Assembly (NCBI RefSeq): GCF_014931415.1
Contig: NZ_CP063121.1
Span: forward strand, 1,550,001 to 1,614,000
Source of the DNA: Haemophilus parainfluenzae
GTDB lineage: Bacteria > Pseudomonadota > Gammaproteobacteria > Enterobacterales > Pasteurellaceae
Reading direction: 5' to 3'
Length of the DNA: 64,000 nucleotides
The first letter of the stretch is position 1. Each line of letters starts with the position of its first letter. The translations under genes and the position numbers were made by a program. This document shows, in pieces, positions 49,421 to 61,203 of this stretch. Under the pieces are notes generated by a model. It did not search any database. It was not told the origin of the DNA and was given only the letters and a program-made list of their open reading frames with translations.

Positions 49421-49460
49421 TTCATTAAAACTTAACGAACTCTGCCCGTATGCAATTTTA

Positions 49461-49658
49461 CTATTTTTTAGGTGCCATTAAATAACTAAAAAATATAATT
49501 ACAAAAAATATAAATACTGAAGGTTTAAAAGTGTCTTCAAAGATAAACCTGTAGTTTATATTAGGTGCCTCTAAAACAATTCCACCAACTATAATCGCTA
49601 TAGATATACCCAAATAAATAGCTAAAAAAGCAATAAGTAAGGAGAAAATATTCTTCAT
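49461..49658 (-). CDS. Small two-helix membrane protein (65 residues)
   Basis: This ORF has two hydrophobic segments (residues ~5-28 and ~46-62) with a short, partly charged linker. AGGACAAAG precedes the ATG at good spacing, supporting translation. The codon use is more AT-rich than its neighbours. I recognise no family. It lies alone between yfaE and dapB with no uptake signal of its own. Confidence 0.55.
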   Translation of the reverse strand: MKNIFSLLIAFLAIYLGISIAIIVGGIVLEAPNINYRFIFEDTFKPSVFIFFVIIFFSYLMAPKK

Positions 49659-49693
49659 CTTTGTCCTGTCTAAATCAAAGATTCATCATACAA

Positions 49694-49732
49694 AAACATA
49701 ACGATCCACACATAACATGTACGGATCGTTAT
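49694..49732 (-). terminator. Terminator of dapB
   Basis: ATAACGATCC pairs with GGATCGTTAT (49699-49732 region) around a 15-base loop. On the minus strand GTTTTTG follows. Confidence 0.7.
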
Positions 49733-49764
49733 TTAATACGTGAATTAAAAATCCTATCTACTCT

Positions 49765-51214
<1,450 letters not shown>

Positions 51215-51221
<7 letters not shown>

Positions 51222-51709
51222 GGCAAGCCTACGATACGTAATATCGCAATCACGATAACAGCATAGACTGCCGCTAAAACATCATCCACCATAATCCCAA
51301 AACCGCTTTCCAGTTTTTGGTCAAAATAACGGATGGGATAAGGTTTTAAAATATCGAAGAAACGGAAAAGTATAAAGGCAATGACAATCCAAGGTAATGA
51401 TAAAGTTGGAATCGAGGCTAACACAATAAATACGCCAACAAATTCATCCCAAACAATGGAACCGTGATCATGAACGCCCATATCATCTGCGGTTTTTTGA
51501 CATAGATAACAGCCAAGCGCAAAGCAAAGTGCGGTCAAAATTAAGAAGATTTTTAGTCCAAGACAAGCTAATAATGTGGAGCCTAACATCGTTCCGGCTA
51601 AACTTCCCCATGTACCCGGTGCAGGACGAATGAGTCCTGAACCAAAGCCTAATGCCAGTAAATGAACTGGATTTTTTAAGCTAACTCTATCAAGAGGTGA
51701 ACTATTCAT
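51215..51709 (-). CDS. pgpA: Phosphatidylglycerophosphatase A
   Basis: PgpA removes the phosphate from phosphatidylglycerophosphate to give phosphatidylglycerol. The 164-residue membrane protein has the family signature GSGLIRPAPGTWGSLAG near the N-terminus, and DEFVGVFIV and FRFFDILKPYPI later. It starts one base overlapping the thiL stop, keeping the nusB-thiL-pgpA order of E. coli. Confidence 0.92.
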
Positions 51710-52689
51710 TATTTATCCTTAAAATGATCGAAACCAGAGGGCGCTTGATAATTGATGATACGTCCATCTTTAAAAAAAGTAATCGGATTGTTATTTTGCG
51801 GAACGATTTTCCCGATACAAGTACAAGGTACATTTAATAATTGGGACAACTTTTCAATCTCGGCCTTTTTATTTGCAGGAACCGTAAAGCAAAGCTCATA
51901 ATCTTCCCCGCCACTTAATGCAAACGCTTCTGCCTTTTCTAAGCGATATGTTTTTTTGAGTGGAGTGGATAAAGGCAAGGTAGATAACTCAATCTCTGCA
52001 GAACATTGGCTTCTCGTTAAAATATGTCCTAAATCGGCAACAAGACCATCTGAAATATCAATGCATGAATGCGCAATTTCCCCTAAAGCTTGGCCCAATT
52101 CAACGCGTGGCGTTGGGTGAAAATGACGTTTTACTAAAAATTCAGTATCAAAATCGACCGCACTTTTACCCTGTAAGATCCAATTTAAACCCGCTGCGCT
52201 ATCACCTAACGTACCCGATACATAAATTAAATCTCCAACCTTCGCCTTATGTCGGAATAAAGCCTTTCCTTTTGGTACGAAACCTTGTGCTGTAATGGTT
52301 ACAGAAAGTGGGCCTTTCGTTGTATCGCCACCAATTAACGTCACATCATATTGATTTAATGTATCAAACAGACTTTGACTAAATTGGCTTAGCCAGTTTT
52401 CATCAACTTCAGGTAATGTCAGTGCAAGAGAAATCCAAGCAGGTTTCGCGCCCATAGCAGCTAAATCACTTAGATTTGTCGCGATAGCTTTATACGCTAA
52501 ATCTTTTGGAGAAATGGAAGATAAAAAATGCGTTCCCTCGACCATAGTATCAGTGGTGATCGCAAGCTGATAGCCTTCTGGAATATGAGTGATCGCACAA
52601 TCATCCCCAATACTGAAATCAACAAAGTGTTGATTGCCTTTTTGTATTGAGAAATATCGCCCTATAAGATCAAATTCACCCGTACTCAT
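51709..52689 (-). CDS. thiL: Thiamine-monophosphate kinase
   Basis: ThiL phosphorylates thiamine monophosphate to the active diphosphate. The 326-residue product has the PurM-like ATP-binding fold with GDDCAI, TTDTMVEGTHFL and a glycine-rich GGEDYELCF segment. Order nusB-thiL-pgpA is conserved. A hairpin (52714-52733) lies between it and nusB. Confidence 0.94.
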   Translation of the reverse strand: MSTGEFDLIGRYFSIQKGNQHFVDFSIGDDCAITHIPEGYQLAITTDTMVEGTHFLSSISPKDLAYKAIATNLSDLAAMGAKPAWISLALTLPEVDENWLSQFSQSLFDTLNQYDVTLIGGDTTKGPLSVTITAQGFVPKGKALFRHKAKVGDLIYVSGTLGDSAAGLNWILQGKSAVDFDTEFLVKRHFHPTPRVELGQALGEIAHSCIDISDGLVADLGHILTRSQCSAEIELSTLPLSTPLKKTYRLEKAEAFALSGGEDYELCFTVPANKKAEIEKLSQLLNVPCTCIGKIVPQNNNPITFFKDGRIINYQAPSGFDHFKDK

Positions 52690-52705
52690 TTTATCTGCGC
52701 ACCAA

Positions 52706-52733
52706 AAAACAAAGGGCAGACATTTGTCTACCC
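52706..52733 (-). terminator. Hairpin between nusB and thiL
   Basis: GGGcAGAC pairs with GTCTaCCC (52714-52733, one mismatch) and is followed on the minus strand by TTTGTTTTTT. It could lower thiL-pgpA expression relative to ribH-nusB. Confidence 0.5.
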
Positions 52734-52746
52734 TACATTTGAATAA

Positions 52747-53184
52747 TTATTTGCGACCTAATGCAGGAGCGACTTTATCCAATACACCGTTAATGTATTT
52801 ATGGCTTTCATCTGCACCAAACACTTTCGCCACTTCAATTGCCTCGTTAATCGCCACTTTATACGGCACATCTGGCTCAAATTGAAGTTCATAAACCGCT
52901 AAACGTAAAATCGCTTTTTCAATCGGATCTAATTCATCCAATGTACGATCTAAATAATGGCTCATTGAAAAATCAACGGCTTCTACATTCGCTACAGTTT
53001 GACGGAAAAGGCGGCTAAAATAAGGTTTATCCACACCTTTTAAATCTTGATCCACCACAAAAGTGAGTTCCACTTGTTCTGGTGCGTTACCAGAGAGCGC
53101 CCAAGAATATAATGCTTGGACTGCACATTCTCTCGCTCTACGACGTGGCGATACTTTTTTTACAGGTTCTTTTTTCTCTGTCAT
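52747..53184 (-). CDS. nusB: Transcription antitermination protein NusB
   Basis: NusB with NusE (S10) binds boxA RNA in rRNA antitermination. The 145-residue all-helical protein has [15 protein letters not shown] at the N-terminus and [21 protein letters not shown] near the C-terminus, both typical. It starts 5 bases after the ribH stop. Confidence 0.95.
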   Translation of the reverse strand: MTEKKEPVKKVSPRRRARECAVQALYSWALSGNAPEQVELTFVVDQDLKGVDKPYFSRLFRQTVANVEAVDFSMSHYLDRTLDELDPIEKAILRLAVYELQFEPDVPYKVAINEAIEVAKVFGADESHKYINGVLDKVAPALGRK

Positions 53185-53189
53185 TTGAA

Positions 53190-53663
53190 TTATGCCGCAT
53201 CAATTTGTTGTAAAAGATTTACCATTTCAAGTGCAGTTAATGCTGCTTCTGCACCTTTATTACCTGCTTTAGTACCTGCACGCTCGATAGCTTGTTCAAT
53301 GTTTTCAGTTGTTAAAACACCGAATGCTACTGGAATTTCAGCTTGCATTGCTACTTGACCTAAACCGCTACTTGCTTCACCCGCTACATATTCAAAGTGA
53401 GCTGTACCACCACGGATTACCGTACCCAATGCCACGATTGCATCAAATTTTTTGCTTTCAGCTAAACGACGTGCTACTAATGGAAGTTCATAGGCACCTG
53501 GTGCACGAACGATAGTAATATTCTCATCTTTCACTTGGCCGATACGTTTTAATGCATCTACCGCACCTTCTAATAAACTTTCATTAATAAAACTGTTAAA
53601 ACGGGCAATCACCACTGCGATTTTAGCATTTGGCGCAGCTACCGCACCTTCTAAAACTTTCAT
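53190..53663 (-). CDS. ribH: 6,7-dimethyl-8-ribityllumazine synthase
   Basis: RibH (also called RibE) joins the pyrimidinedione and 3,4-dihydroxybutanone phosphate in riboflavin synthesis. The 157-residue protein has [27 protein letters not shown] (with the catalytic His) and [17 protein letters not shown]. It leads the ribH-nusB operon. No FMN riboswitch is apparent in the short upstream gap. Confidence 0.95.
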   Translation of the reverse strand: MKVLEGAVAAPNAKIAVVIARFNSFINESLLEGAVDALKRIGQVKDENITIVRAPGAYELPLVARRLAESKKFDAIVALGTVIRGGTAHFEYVAGEASSGLGQVAMQAEIPVAFGVLTTENIEQAIERAGTKAGNKGAEAALTALEMVNLLQQIDAA

Positions 53664-53715
53664 ACTTTTTCCTAATCTGAATGAACAATAAATTTGACGG
53701 TGGATTTTAGCATAA

Positions 53716-53749
53716 AAAGAAACCCTGTGGAAATAATCCGACAGGGTTT
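53716..53749 (-). terminator. Terminator of the glycogen operon
   Basis: AAACCCTGT (53720-53728) pairs with ACAGGGTTT (53741-53749) around a 12-base loop, followed on the minus strand by CTTTTTA. It lies about 20 bases past the glgP stop and before ribH. Confidence 0.82.
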
Positions 53750-53768
53750 TCTATGAGTGGAAAAGAAC

Positions 53769-56234
53769 TTACTTCTCGAGTTTTAACGGTTCAATTTTCC
53801 AGATATTTTTCGCATATTCAAGAATTGTACGGTCTGATGAGAAGAAGCCCATGTTCACCATATTTTGAATGGTACTTGCTATCCATACGTCACGATCTTG
53901 ATATTTTTTATCTACTGCTTTTTGCGCTTCCACATAACTGCGGAAATCAGCAAAAGATTGATAATAATCGTGGTATTGTAAACCTTGAATGAGAGAGTGA
54001 TAACGGTTCGGTTCTTCCGGCGAGAAATCACCACGGATAATTTGGTCAATAACTTCACGTAATTGCTCGTCATTTTGATAATAATCAAACGGACGATAAC
54101 CTTCGCGACGTAACGCTTCCACTTGTTCAACCGTATTACCAAAGATAAAGATGTGGTCTTCACCGACATTATCTAAAATCTCAACGTTCGCTCCATCAAG
54201 CGTACCCAATGTTAACGCACCATTTAAGGCAAACTTCATGTTACTGGTACCTGATGCTTCTGTTCCTGCAAGAGATATTTGCTCAGAAATATCTGCCGCT
54301 GGAATGATTAATTGTGCAAGACTTACGCTATAATTCGGGATAAATACAACTTTTAAACGACCTTTTAAGCGCTCATCGTTATTGATGACATTCGCTACAT
54401 CGTTAATTAAACGAATGGTTTGTTTTGCCGCATAGTAAGCCGAAGCCGCTTTACCCGCTAAAATAAATACGCGTGGCTGCCAATCTTTTTCTGGGTGAGC
54501 CAACATTTCGTTGTAACGAGCAATAATGTGTAACACATTAAGCATTTGACGTTTGTATTCGTGAATACGTTTTACTTGTACATCAAATAAAGCATGTGGA
54601 TCTAAATCGATATCAAGTGTTTTCTTCACATATTGTGCTAATTTCACTTTGTTATCGTATTTAATATCCGCAACTGCACGCTTAAATTCACCTTTATCTG
54701 CAAACGCTTTAAGTTTTTCAATTTGGCTTAAATCGCAACGCCATTCAGAACCAATATATTGATCAAATAAAGCCGCTAATTTCGGGTTTGCTACAGCAAG
54801 CCAACGACGTGGTGTCACACCGTTTGTTACGTTAGTAAAACGTTCTGGGTAGATGCGAGCAAAATCAGCAAAGGTTGATGTCACCATAAGATCTGAGTGA
54901 ATTGCCGCAACACCGTTCACTTTATGCGAACCCACAACAGACAACCATCCCATGCGCACTTTACGTTGATATCCTTCTTCGATAAGTGAAACGCGACGGA
55001 TAAAATCCATATCAGTCGTGACATACGTTTTCACATATTCAAGGAAATGATCATTAATTTCAAAAATCATTTGTAAGTGACGAGGTAAGATCTTCGCCAT
55101 CATTTCTACCGGCCAGGTTTCTAATGCTTCTGACATTAACGTATGGCAAGTATAAGAGAAGATTCGACGAGTCACATCCCAAGCGTTTTGCCATGAGTAA
55201 CCGTGTAAATCGATTAAAATACGCATCAACTCAGGAATGGCTAATGCTGGGTGGGTATCATTCAAGTGAATTGCCACTTTATCTGCAAGATTATCCAATG
55301 TACCGTGAGTTCTTAAATGGCGACGTAGAATATCTTGCAAAGATGCAGATACCAAGAAGTACTCTTGACGTAAACGTAACTCACGACCATTCCAGGTAGA
55401 ATCATCTGGATAAAGTACGCGAGAAAGGTTTTGGTTAGCGGAACGCGTTGCCACCGCTGCTAAATGATCACCACGGTTAAATTCAGCTAAATCAAATAAC
55501 TCTCCACCATGAGCAGACCATAAACGTAAGGTCGATGCCGAATCATTCTTATAGCCTGGGATCATTTGATCGTATGCAAGTGCGGTCACTTTTTCAGCCG
55601 GATTCCAGATACATTTTTTATCTTCAAAATAGATATGACCACCAAAATCAATACTGAAACGTTTTGATGGACGCATAAATTCCCAAGGTGCACCTTTTTC
55701 CAACCAATCATCTGGACGTTCAACCTGTTGACCATTTTCAATTTTTTGGCGGAACATACCGTATTCATAACGAATACCATAACCCATCGCAGGAATGGCT
55801 AATGTTGCCAATGAATCCATAAAGCAAGCAGCAAGGCGACCTAACCCCCCATTACCTAAACCAGGATCCACTTCTTTTTCAATAATCTCTTCTAAATTAA
55901 CATTTAATTCAGCCAGGGCTTTTTCTGCCACGTCATAAACACCTTCTGCGATCATTGCATTAGAAAGTGTACGGCCGATTAAGAATTCCATAGAAAGGTA
56001 ATAAACACGACGAGTTTCTTCTGCACGAGATTGACGAGCGGTGGTAATCCAGCCTTCAGTCACTAAATCACGTACCGCATGAAGGGTCGCATTTAGCCAG
56101 TCGCGTTGACTCGCCTCTTTTGGTGAACGACCAATTAAGAAAATTAATTTATAAACAATTGCTTTTTTCACGCCTTCAACATCAAGACTTGGTCGATTGT
56201 AGAGAAATGGCGAATCAAAATTGTCCATGATCAT
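53769..56234 (-). CDS. glgP: Glycogen phosphorylase
   Basis: GlgP releases glucose 1-phosphate from glycogen ends. The 821-residue product has the pyridoxal phosphate lysine in [20 protein letters not shown] and the N-terminal [16 protein letters not shown] chose ATG at 56234 (GAGG 11 bases upstream), which gives the same length as I recall for H. influenzae; ATG at 56228 is an alternative. It is the last gene of glgBXCAP. A hairpin separates it from glgA. Confidence 0.94.
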   Translation of the reverse strand: MIMDNFDSPFLYNRPSLDVEGVKKAIVYKLIFLIGRSPKEASQRDWLNATLHAVRDLVTEGWITTARQSRAEETRRVYYLSMEFLIGRTLSNAMIAEGVYDVAEKALAELNVNLEEIIEKEVDPGLGNGGLGRLAACFMDSLATLAIPAMGYGIRYEYGMFRQKIENGQQVERPDDWLEKGAPWEFMRPSKRFSIDFGGHIYFEDKKCIWNPAEKVTALAYDQMIPGYKNDSASTLRLWSAHGGELFDLAEFNRGDHLAAVATRSANQNLSRVLYPDDSTWNGRELRLRQEYFLVSASLQDILRRHLRTHGTLDNLADKVAIHLNDTHPALAIPELMRILIDLHGYSWQNAWDVTRRIFSYTCHTLMSEALETWPVEMMAKILPRHLQMIFEINDHFLEYVKTYVTTDMDFIRRVSLIEEGYQRKVRMGWLSVVGSHKVNGVAAIHSDLMVTSTFADFARIYPERFTNVTNGVTPRRWLAVANPKLAALFDQYIGSEWRCDLSQIEKLKAFADKGEFKRAVADIKYDNKVKLAQYVKKTLDIDLDPHALFDVQVKRIHEYKRQMLNVLHIIARYNEMLAHPEKDWQPRVFILAGKAASAYYAAKQTIRLINDVANVINNDERLKGRLKVVFIPNYSVSLAQLIIPAADISEQISLAGTEASGTSNMKFALNGALTLGTLDGANVEILDNVGEDHIFIFGNTVEQVEALRREGYRPFDYYQNDEQLREVIDQIIRGDFSPEEPNRYHSLIQGLQYHDYYQSFADFRSYVEAQKAVDKKYQDRDVWIASTIQNMVNMGFFSSDRTILEYAKNIWKIEPLKLEK

Positions 56235-56294
56235 AGAAAATAAAACCTCAATAAAAAAATCGCGCAAATTTTAAGCTTTTTTACGAAAAAAACA

Positions 56295-56336
56295 ACAAAA
56301 ATTCCCCCTTCAAAGGCGATTATTTCGAAGAGGGAG
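56295..56336 (-). terminator. Imperfect hairpin between glgA and glgP
   Basis: CCCCCTTCAAA (56304-56314) pairs with TTTCGAAGAGGG (56323-56334) with mismatches; on the minus strand a TTTTTG tract follows. It may stabilise mRNA ends or reduce glgP expression. Confidence 0.5.
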
Positions 56337-56349
56337 TCAATCCATTGAA

Positions 56350-57789
56350 TTATGAGTTTAAAATGCTTAAATAGAGCTGCTCATATTGAGTGGCTGCATT
56401 TTTCCAACTAAAGTCCTGTGCCATGGCATTATTACGAACCATCGCCCAAACACGTTGTTTTTGCCACAAGGCAAAGGCATGCTGGATAGCACTTCGTAAA
56501 TCATCTGCTTCGGCTTTTTGGAATACAAAACCTGTTGCAGTACGCGCTTTAATGCTTTCACTTGTACTGTTCGTGACAGTATCTGCTAATCCTCCCGTTG
56601 CACGAACAAGCGGCAATGTGCCATATTGCAAACCATATAGTTGAGTTAATCCACAAGGTTCAAAGCGACTTGGTACTAAAATGACATCACCACCGGCAAC
56701 CATTAAATGTGAAAGTGCTTCATCATAGCCAATTTTTACTGCAATATTTTCTGGGTAACGTTGTGCTAATTGGCAAATACCCTCTTCCAAATGTTTTGCA
56801 CCAGAACCGAGAATGGTTAATTGACCACCTTGTTTAACAATTTCATCCGCTGTGGAAATCAGTAAATCTACGCCTTTTTGTTCGGTTAAGCGAGTCACCA
56901 TCACAAATAAGAGTGCATCAGGTTGTTGTGGTAAATTGAAGTAAGCTTGTAAATCAGCTTTATTTTTCTTCTTGCCTGCGATGGATTTTAATTTGTAGTG
57001 ATGCTGAATATACGCATCACAACTTGGATGCCAAATTTCTTGATCTACACCATTTAAAATCCCCACCAACTTACCTGCCTCACGTAAACCTGTTAGCAAG
57101 CCTTGCAAGCCATAAGCAAAATCTGGTGTCGTGATTTCTTTCGCATAAGTTGGACTCACAGCTGTCACCATATCAGAATAATAGAGACCTGCTTTCAAAT
57201 ATGAAATTTGGCCAAATAACTCTAAACCATCAACATGGAACATACCTTCCGGCAATCCAATTTCATGTAAATGGCGATGAGCGAATTGTCCCTGATAAGC
57301 CAAGTTATGAATCGTAAATACCGATTTTGCTGGACGGCCTTTATTGAAGAGATAAGCGGCGGCTAAGCCCGCATGCCAATCGTGGGCATGAATCACTTCA
57401 GCTCGCCACCAACTATCTAAGCCTGTCGCAAGCTCGGCTCCCACCCAGCCTAATAAAGCAAAGCGTTTATAGTTATCAGCATAATCGTTGTAATCGGTAT
57501 CATGATAAGGATTCCCTTCCCGCCAATAGAGATGTGGTGCATCAATCAGATAAATCCCTACGCCATTGTATTCGCCATAACGCAATACAACATGACCAGC
57601 AAAATTATCAAATTCTGTGACGACATGCGTATTCTCAATGCCAGCTGAAATTTTTGGATAAGCCGGCAACAAAATACGTGCATCAATACCAATTTCTTTT
57701 TGTGCAAAAGGCAATGCCCCTAAAACATCGGCAAGTCCGCCAGTTTTGAGTAAGGGATACAGCTCCGAGCAAACATGTAAAACTCTCAT
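56350..57789 (-). CDS. glgA: Glycogen synthase (ADP-glucose)
   Basis: GlgA adds glucose from ADP-glucose to growing alpha-1,4 chains. The 479-residue GT5 enzyme has the N-terminal KTGGLADV (Lys15 binds ADP) and the C-terminal PSRFEPCGLTQLYGLQYG. Length matches E. coli GlgA (477). It is the fourth gene of the glg operon, 90 bases after glgC with a hairpin in the gap. Confidence 0.95.
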   Translation of the reverse strand: MRVLHVCSELYPLLKTGGLADVLGALPFAQKEIGIDARILLPAYPKISAGIENTHVVTEFDNFAGHVVLRYGEYNGVGIYLIDAPHLYWREGNPYHDTDYNDYADNYKRFALLGWVGAELATGLDSWWRAEVIHAHDWHAGLAAAYLFNKGRPAKSVFTIHNLAYQGQFAHRHLHEIGLPEGMFHVDGLELFGQISYLKAGLYYSDMVTAVSPTYAKEITTPDFAYGLQGLLTGLREAGKLVGILNGVDQEIWHPSCDAYIQHHYKLKSIAGKKKNKADLQAYFNLPQQPDALLFVMVTRLTEQKGVDLLISTADEIVKQGGQLTILGSGAKHLEEGICQLAQRYPENIAVKIGYDEALSHLMVAGGDVILVPSRFEPCGLTQLYGLQYGTLPLVRATGGLADTVTNSTSESIKARTATGFVFQKAEADDLRSAIQHAFALWQKQRVWAMVRNNAMAQDFSWKNAATQYEQLYLSILNS

Positions 57790-57810
57790 AATTTTCCTTT
57801 TATACTTAAA

Positions 57811-57838
57811 ATTGTGCTGTCATTGATAACAGCACAAT
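57811..57838. terminator. Hairpin between glgC and glgA
   Basis: ATTGTGCTGT (57811-57820) pairs perfectly with ACAGCACAAT (57829-57838) around an 8-base loop. The T run on the minus strand is only four bases (TTTT), so it is probably a partial terminator or mRNA stabiliser within the operon. Confidence 0.6.
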
Positions 57839-57879
57839 CTTTTTACTTCACTTAAAATACTGTCAAAATTGACCGCACT

Positions 57880-59178
57880 TTAATCCAAATGTTCTTCGTT
57901 AGTGACTTCTTCACCTTGCAGTTTTTTCAACATTGTTGAGGTTACAAGTACGACTTTACCGGTAGAACTCACACGGAAGCGTTTACTATCAAGGGCTTTG
58001 TCCACACCGATTTCCATGCCATCTGGAATAATACAATGGCGATCAATAATACAATCTTTCAATGTACAATTTTTACCAATTTGTACTTGCGGTAACACGA
58101 CACTGTGATCAACAGAAGAGCCTTCATCAATTTTGACTCTATCAAACAATACAGAATTACTAATAGATGCATCTGTAATGACACAGCCCCCACCAATAAG
58201 CGAATTATCTACCGGTTTAATATTCGGTTTTTTATAGAAAAATTTAGACGGATAAGCCTGTACTGGATTACCACGAATTGGCCAACTTTGATCGTAAAGA
58301 TCTAATTGTGGATGCTCTGAAACTAAATCAATATTTGCTTGCCAGAAGCTATCGAGTGTCCCTACATCACGCCAATAAATTTCACCTTCAGTGTTACGCC
58401 CCATACAAGAACGGCTGAATGGATGCGCATAAAGCACGCCTTCTTCTAAGCATTTTGGCAAGACATCTTTACCAAAGTCATGAGATGTGCAAGGTGTGTT
58501 CACTTCTCTATCTAGCATTTTATAGAGATACTCAGCATCAAACACGTAGATCCCCATAGAGGCTAGCGACGTATCCGGTTTACCCACCATGGCAGGTGGA
58601 TCTTTTGGTTTTTCAACGAAGGCTTTCACTTTAAGGTTTTCGTTTACCGCCATGACACCAAATTCACTGGCTTCAGAACGTGGTACCTCAATACAGCCTA
58701 CTGTGCATTTTGCCCCACTTCTCACGTGATCCATCAACATGACACTGTAATCTTGTTTATAAATATGGTCGCCGGCAAGAATCAAAATGTATTTTGGACG
58801 ATAGTGATTACGGATAATCGCCATATTTTGATACACCGCATCCGCTGTGCCACGGTACCACGTAGAATCATCAATTTGTTGACGGGCAGGTAACATATCA
58901 ACGAATTCACCACGTTCTTGAGGTAAGAATGACCAACCTGTTTGTAAATGGCGTAATAAAGAGTGAGCGGCATACTGGGTCACAACCCCAATGCGATTCA
59001 GACCTGAGTTAATACAGTTGGAAAGCGCAAAATCAATAATCCGACGATTACCGCCAAAATATAACGCAGGTTTAGCACGTTTATCGGTTAATTCATGTAA
59101 ACGGGAACCACGACCACCAGCCAAAATAAGCACTAAAGTATCTTTAACTAATTCATATTTATTAAGATCACTTTTCAT
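57880..59178 (-). CDS. glgC: Glucose-1-phosphate adenylyltransferase
   Basis: GlgC makes ADP-glucose, the committed and regulated step of glycogen synthesis. The 432-residue product has the nucleotide-binding LAGGRGSRLHELTDKRAKPA, the conserved FVEKP and a left-handed beta-helix C-terminus. I chose ATG at 59178 (GGAG upstream, overlapping the glgX end); an in-frame start at 59223 lies inside glgX. Its Arg and Lys sites for fructose 1,6-bisphosphate suggest normal allostery, though I did not check each residue. Confidence 0.95.
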   Translation of the reverse strand: MKSDLNKYELVKDTLVLILAGGRGSRLHELTDKRAKPALYFGGNRRIIDFALSNCINSGLNRIGVVTQYAAHSLLRHLQTGWSFLPQERGEFVDMLPARQQIDDSTWYRGTADAVYQNMAIIRNHYRPKYILILAGDHIYKQDYSVMLMDHVRSGAKCTVGCIEVPRSEASEFGVMAVNENLKVKAFVEKPKDPPAMVGKPDTSLASMGIYVFDAEYLYKMLDREVNTPCTSHDFGKDVLPKCLEEGVLYAHPFSRSCMGRNTEGEIYWRDVGTLDSFWQANIDLVSEHPQLDLYDQSWPIRGNPVQAYPSKFFYKKPNIKPVDNSLIGGGCVITDASISNSVLFDRVKIDEGSSVDHSVVLPQVQIGKNCTLKDCIIDRHCIIPDGMEIGVDKALDSKRFRVSSTGKVVLVTSTMLKKLQGEEVTNEEHLD

Positions 59179-61186
59179 AACAAACTCCATCGTTTTCATC
59201 ATCCATATGTTCCAACACTTCAAATGCTATACCGCTCACATCACATTGTTGAATCACGCTATTTTCAGTTTCGGCAATCTTTTTCCATTTACCCTTTGGC
59301 AAATAAAAAGATTGCGGTTCAGTTTTTGCATTAATTAAGAAAAGATATTTGCCGTCCAACATGACTTGTAGGGCTTTGCTTTCCCGATTATGCCAATCGT
59401 CTAGGGTCATCGGGTTTCCCCCAGTATTCAACCACTCGACATTTTCATCCGACCACCAAGCCTCCTGTTGCAAACTTTGAATTTTTTTTCGTAATGCAAT
59501 GGTTTGCTTAGTAAAGTCAAATAAGGTTTGGTTAAAATCATTCCACTTTAACCACGTAATTTCGTTATCTTGGCAATAGGCGTTATTATTGCCATATTGG
59601 GTGTTACCGAACTCATCCCCAGCAAGTAACATCGGTACACCATTTGATAATAGTAACGAGCCTAACAAGCCTTTTTCTGATAAAACACGGTTATTTTCGA
59701 CCGCACTTTGCCATTCATCGGCTAAATCGAGTTGAGAACCTTCAATTCCATGATTGTAGCTATAATTTTCATTGCGTCCGTCACGGTTCTCTTCACCATT
59801 AGCTTCATTGTGTTTATGGTTATAGCTCACTAAATCTCGCAACGTAAAACCATCATGAGCAGTAATAAAGTTCAAGCTACCATGCGGTAATCTTCCTTCT
59901 CGTTTAAAAATATCGCTAGAGCCAGCAAAACGTTCTGCAAAAGCCCCCACTTCACCACTTTGCCATAACCAAAAACGGCACATATCATCACGGAAACGAT
60001 CATTCCATTGAGAAAAATAGGCTGGGAAATAACCAACTTGGTAACCGTAATGGCCTATATCCCAAGGTTCTGCGATTAATTTAATTTGTTGTAGAACATC
60101 ATCCTGTTCCATTTCCGCAAATAATTTTGCATTTGGATTGAAATCAGGCGTTTCACGACCAAGTACCGTGGCTAAATCAAAACGGAAACCATCCACATGA
60201 CATTCTGTTACCCAGTAACGTAAACAATCTAATACCCATTTGCGAGTGACGTCGTTAGCAAGATTGAGCATATTGCCGCACCCCGTCCAGTTGAGGTAAT
60301 CACCATGCTCGTTTTGCCAGTAATAGGTTTTGTCATCAATACCACGCTGGCAAAATGTTGGAAATGATTTTTCGGATTCAGCCGTATGGTTAAACACCAC
60401 ATCTAAAATCACTTCGATACCAACTTGATGCAAGGCTTTCACCATGCTTTTAAATTCGTTCAATGGTTGTGTTTGATCCGCCGCATAACTTGGCTCTAAA
60501 GCAAACATAGCTAATGGGTTATAGCCCCAATAATTGCGTAATCCTTTTTCTTGTAAATGTGGTTCATCAATGAAGAAATTCACTGGGAGCAATTCAAGGC
60601 TGGTAATACCCAATGATTTAAAGTACGCAATATTTTCAGGATGTGCTAAAGCTGCATAAGTGCCCCGGATATTTTCTGGAATACGGGAATTTAATTGGCT
60701 AAATCCTTTAACATTTAATTCATACACAATGGTTTTAGCCCAAGGAATAGATGGCTTGCAATCCCCAGACCAATCAAAATGCTCATCCACAATACGACCT
60801 TTAGGTGCAACGGCGGCATTATCTCGTTCATCATTTAACAAGAAAATTGAACGAGATTCTGGTGAGCTTAAATCCGGTTTATGGCTTACTGCTTTCGCAT
60901 AAGGATCAAGCATTAACTTTTGTGGATTGGCTAAAGTGCGGTCATTTTTGCCTGTGATTCTGAACGCATACTCATCATTTAACTCAACGCCTTCAATTGC
61001 CACATGCCAAATATCATCAGTTCTGCTCATGGCAAAACGGCTTTCTTTGCCCTCACGGAACAAGCAAAGTTCAACACCATCCGCCGCACTAGAAAACAGC
61101 GCAAAATTCGAAATTTTTAGGCCGTTTTCCAGCGTTTGCGAATATCCGATTGGGGAAGGTTTACCATTGTTATAAATATTAAACAT
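59168..61186 (-). CDS. glgX: Glycogen debranching enzyme GlgX
   Basis: GlgX hydrolyses alpha-1,6 branches left after phosphorylase action. The 672-residue GH13 protein has an N-terminal carbohydrate-binding domain, then the catalytic barrel with Asp in DGFRFDLATVLG, Glu in LIAEPWDIG and Asp in TAHDGFTLRD. I chose ATG at 61186, with AAGGG upstream, rather than a GTG at 61198. It lies 17 bases after the glgB stop. Confidence 0.94.
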   Translation of the reverse strand: MFNIYNNGKPSPIGYSQTLENGLKISNFALFSSAADGVELCLFREGKESRFAMSRTDDIWHVAIEGVELNDEYAFRITGKNDRTLANPQKLMLDPYAKAVSHKPDLSSPESRSIFLLNDERDNAAVAPKGRIVDEHFDWSGDCKPSIPWAKTIVYELNVKGFSQLNSRIPENIRGTYAALAHPENIAYFKSLGITSLELLPVNFFIDEPHLQEKGLRNYWGYNPLAMFALEPSYAADQTQPLNEFKSMVKALHQVGIEVILDVVFNHTAESEKSFPTFCQRGIDDKTYYWQNEHGDYLNWTGCGNMLNLANDVTRKWVLDCLRYWVTECHVDGFRFDLATVLGRETPDFNPNAKLFAEMEQDDVLQQIKLIAEPWDIGHYGYQVGYFPAYFSQWNDRFRDDMCRFWLWQSGEVGAFAERFAGSSDIFKREGRLPHGSLNFITAHDGFTLRDLVSYNHKHNEANGEENRDGRNENYSYNHGIEGSQLDLADEWQSAVENNRVLSEKGLLGSLLLSNGVPMLLAGDEFGNTQYGNNNAYCQDNEITWLKWNDFNQTLFDFTKQTIALRKKIQSLQQEAWWSDENVEWLNTGGNPMTLDDWHNRESKALQVMLDGKYLFLINAKTEPQSFYLPKGKWKKIAETENSVIQQCDVSGIAFEVLEHMDDENDGVCYEK

Positions 61187-61203
61187 TGTGCCCTTCACTA
61201 TTG

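Noticed and set aside
61187..61198. GTG start for glgX adding four residues
   Set aside because: AAGGG is placed for the ATG at 61186, and the GTG has no ribosome site.
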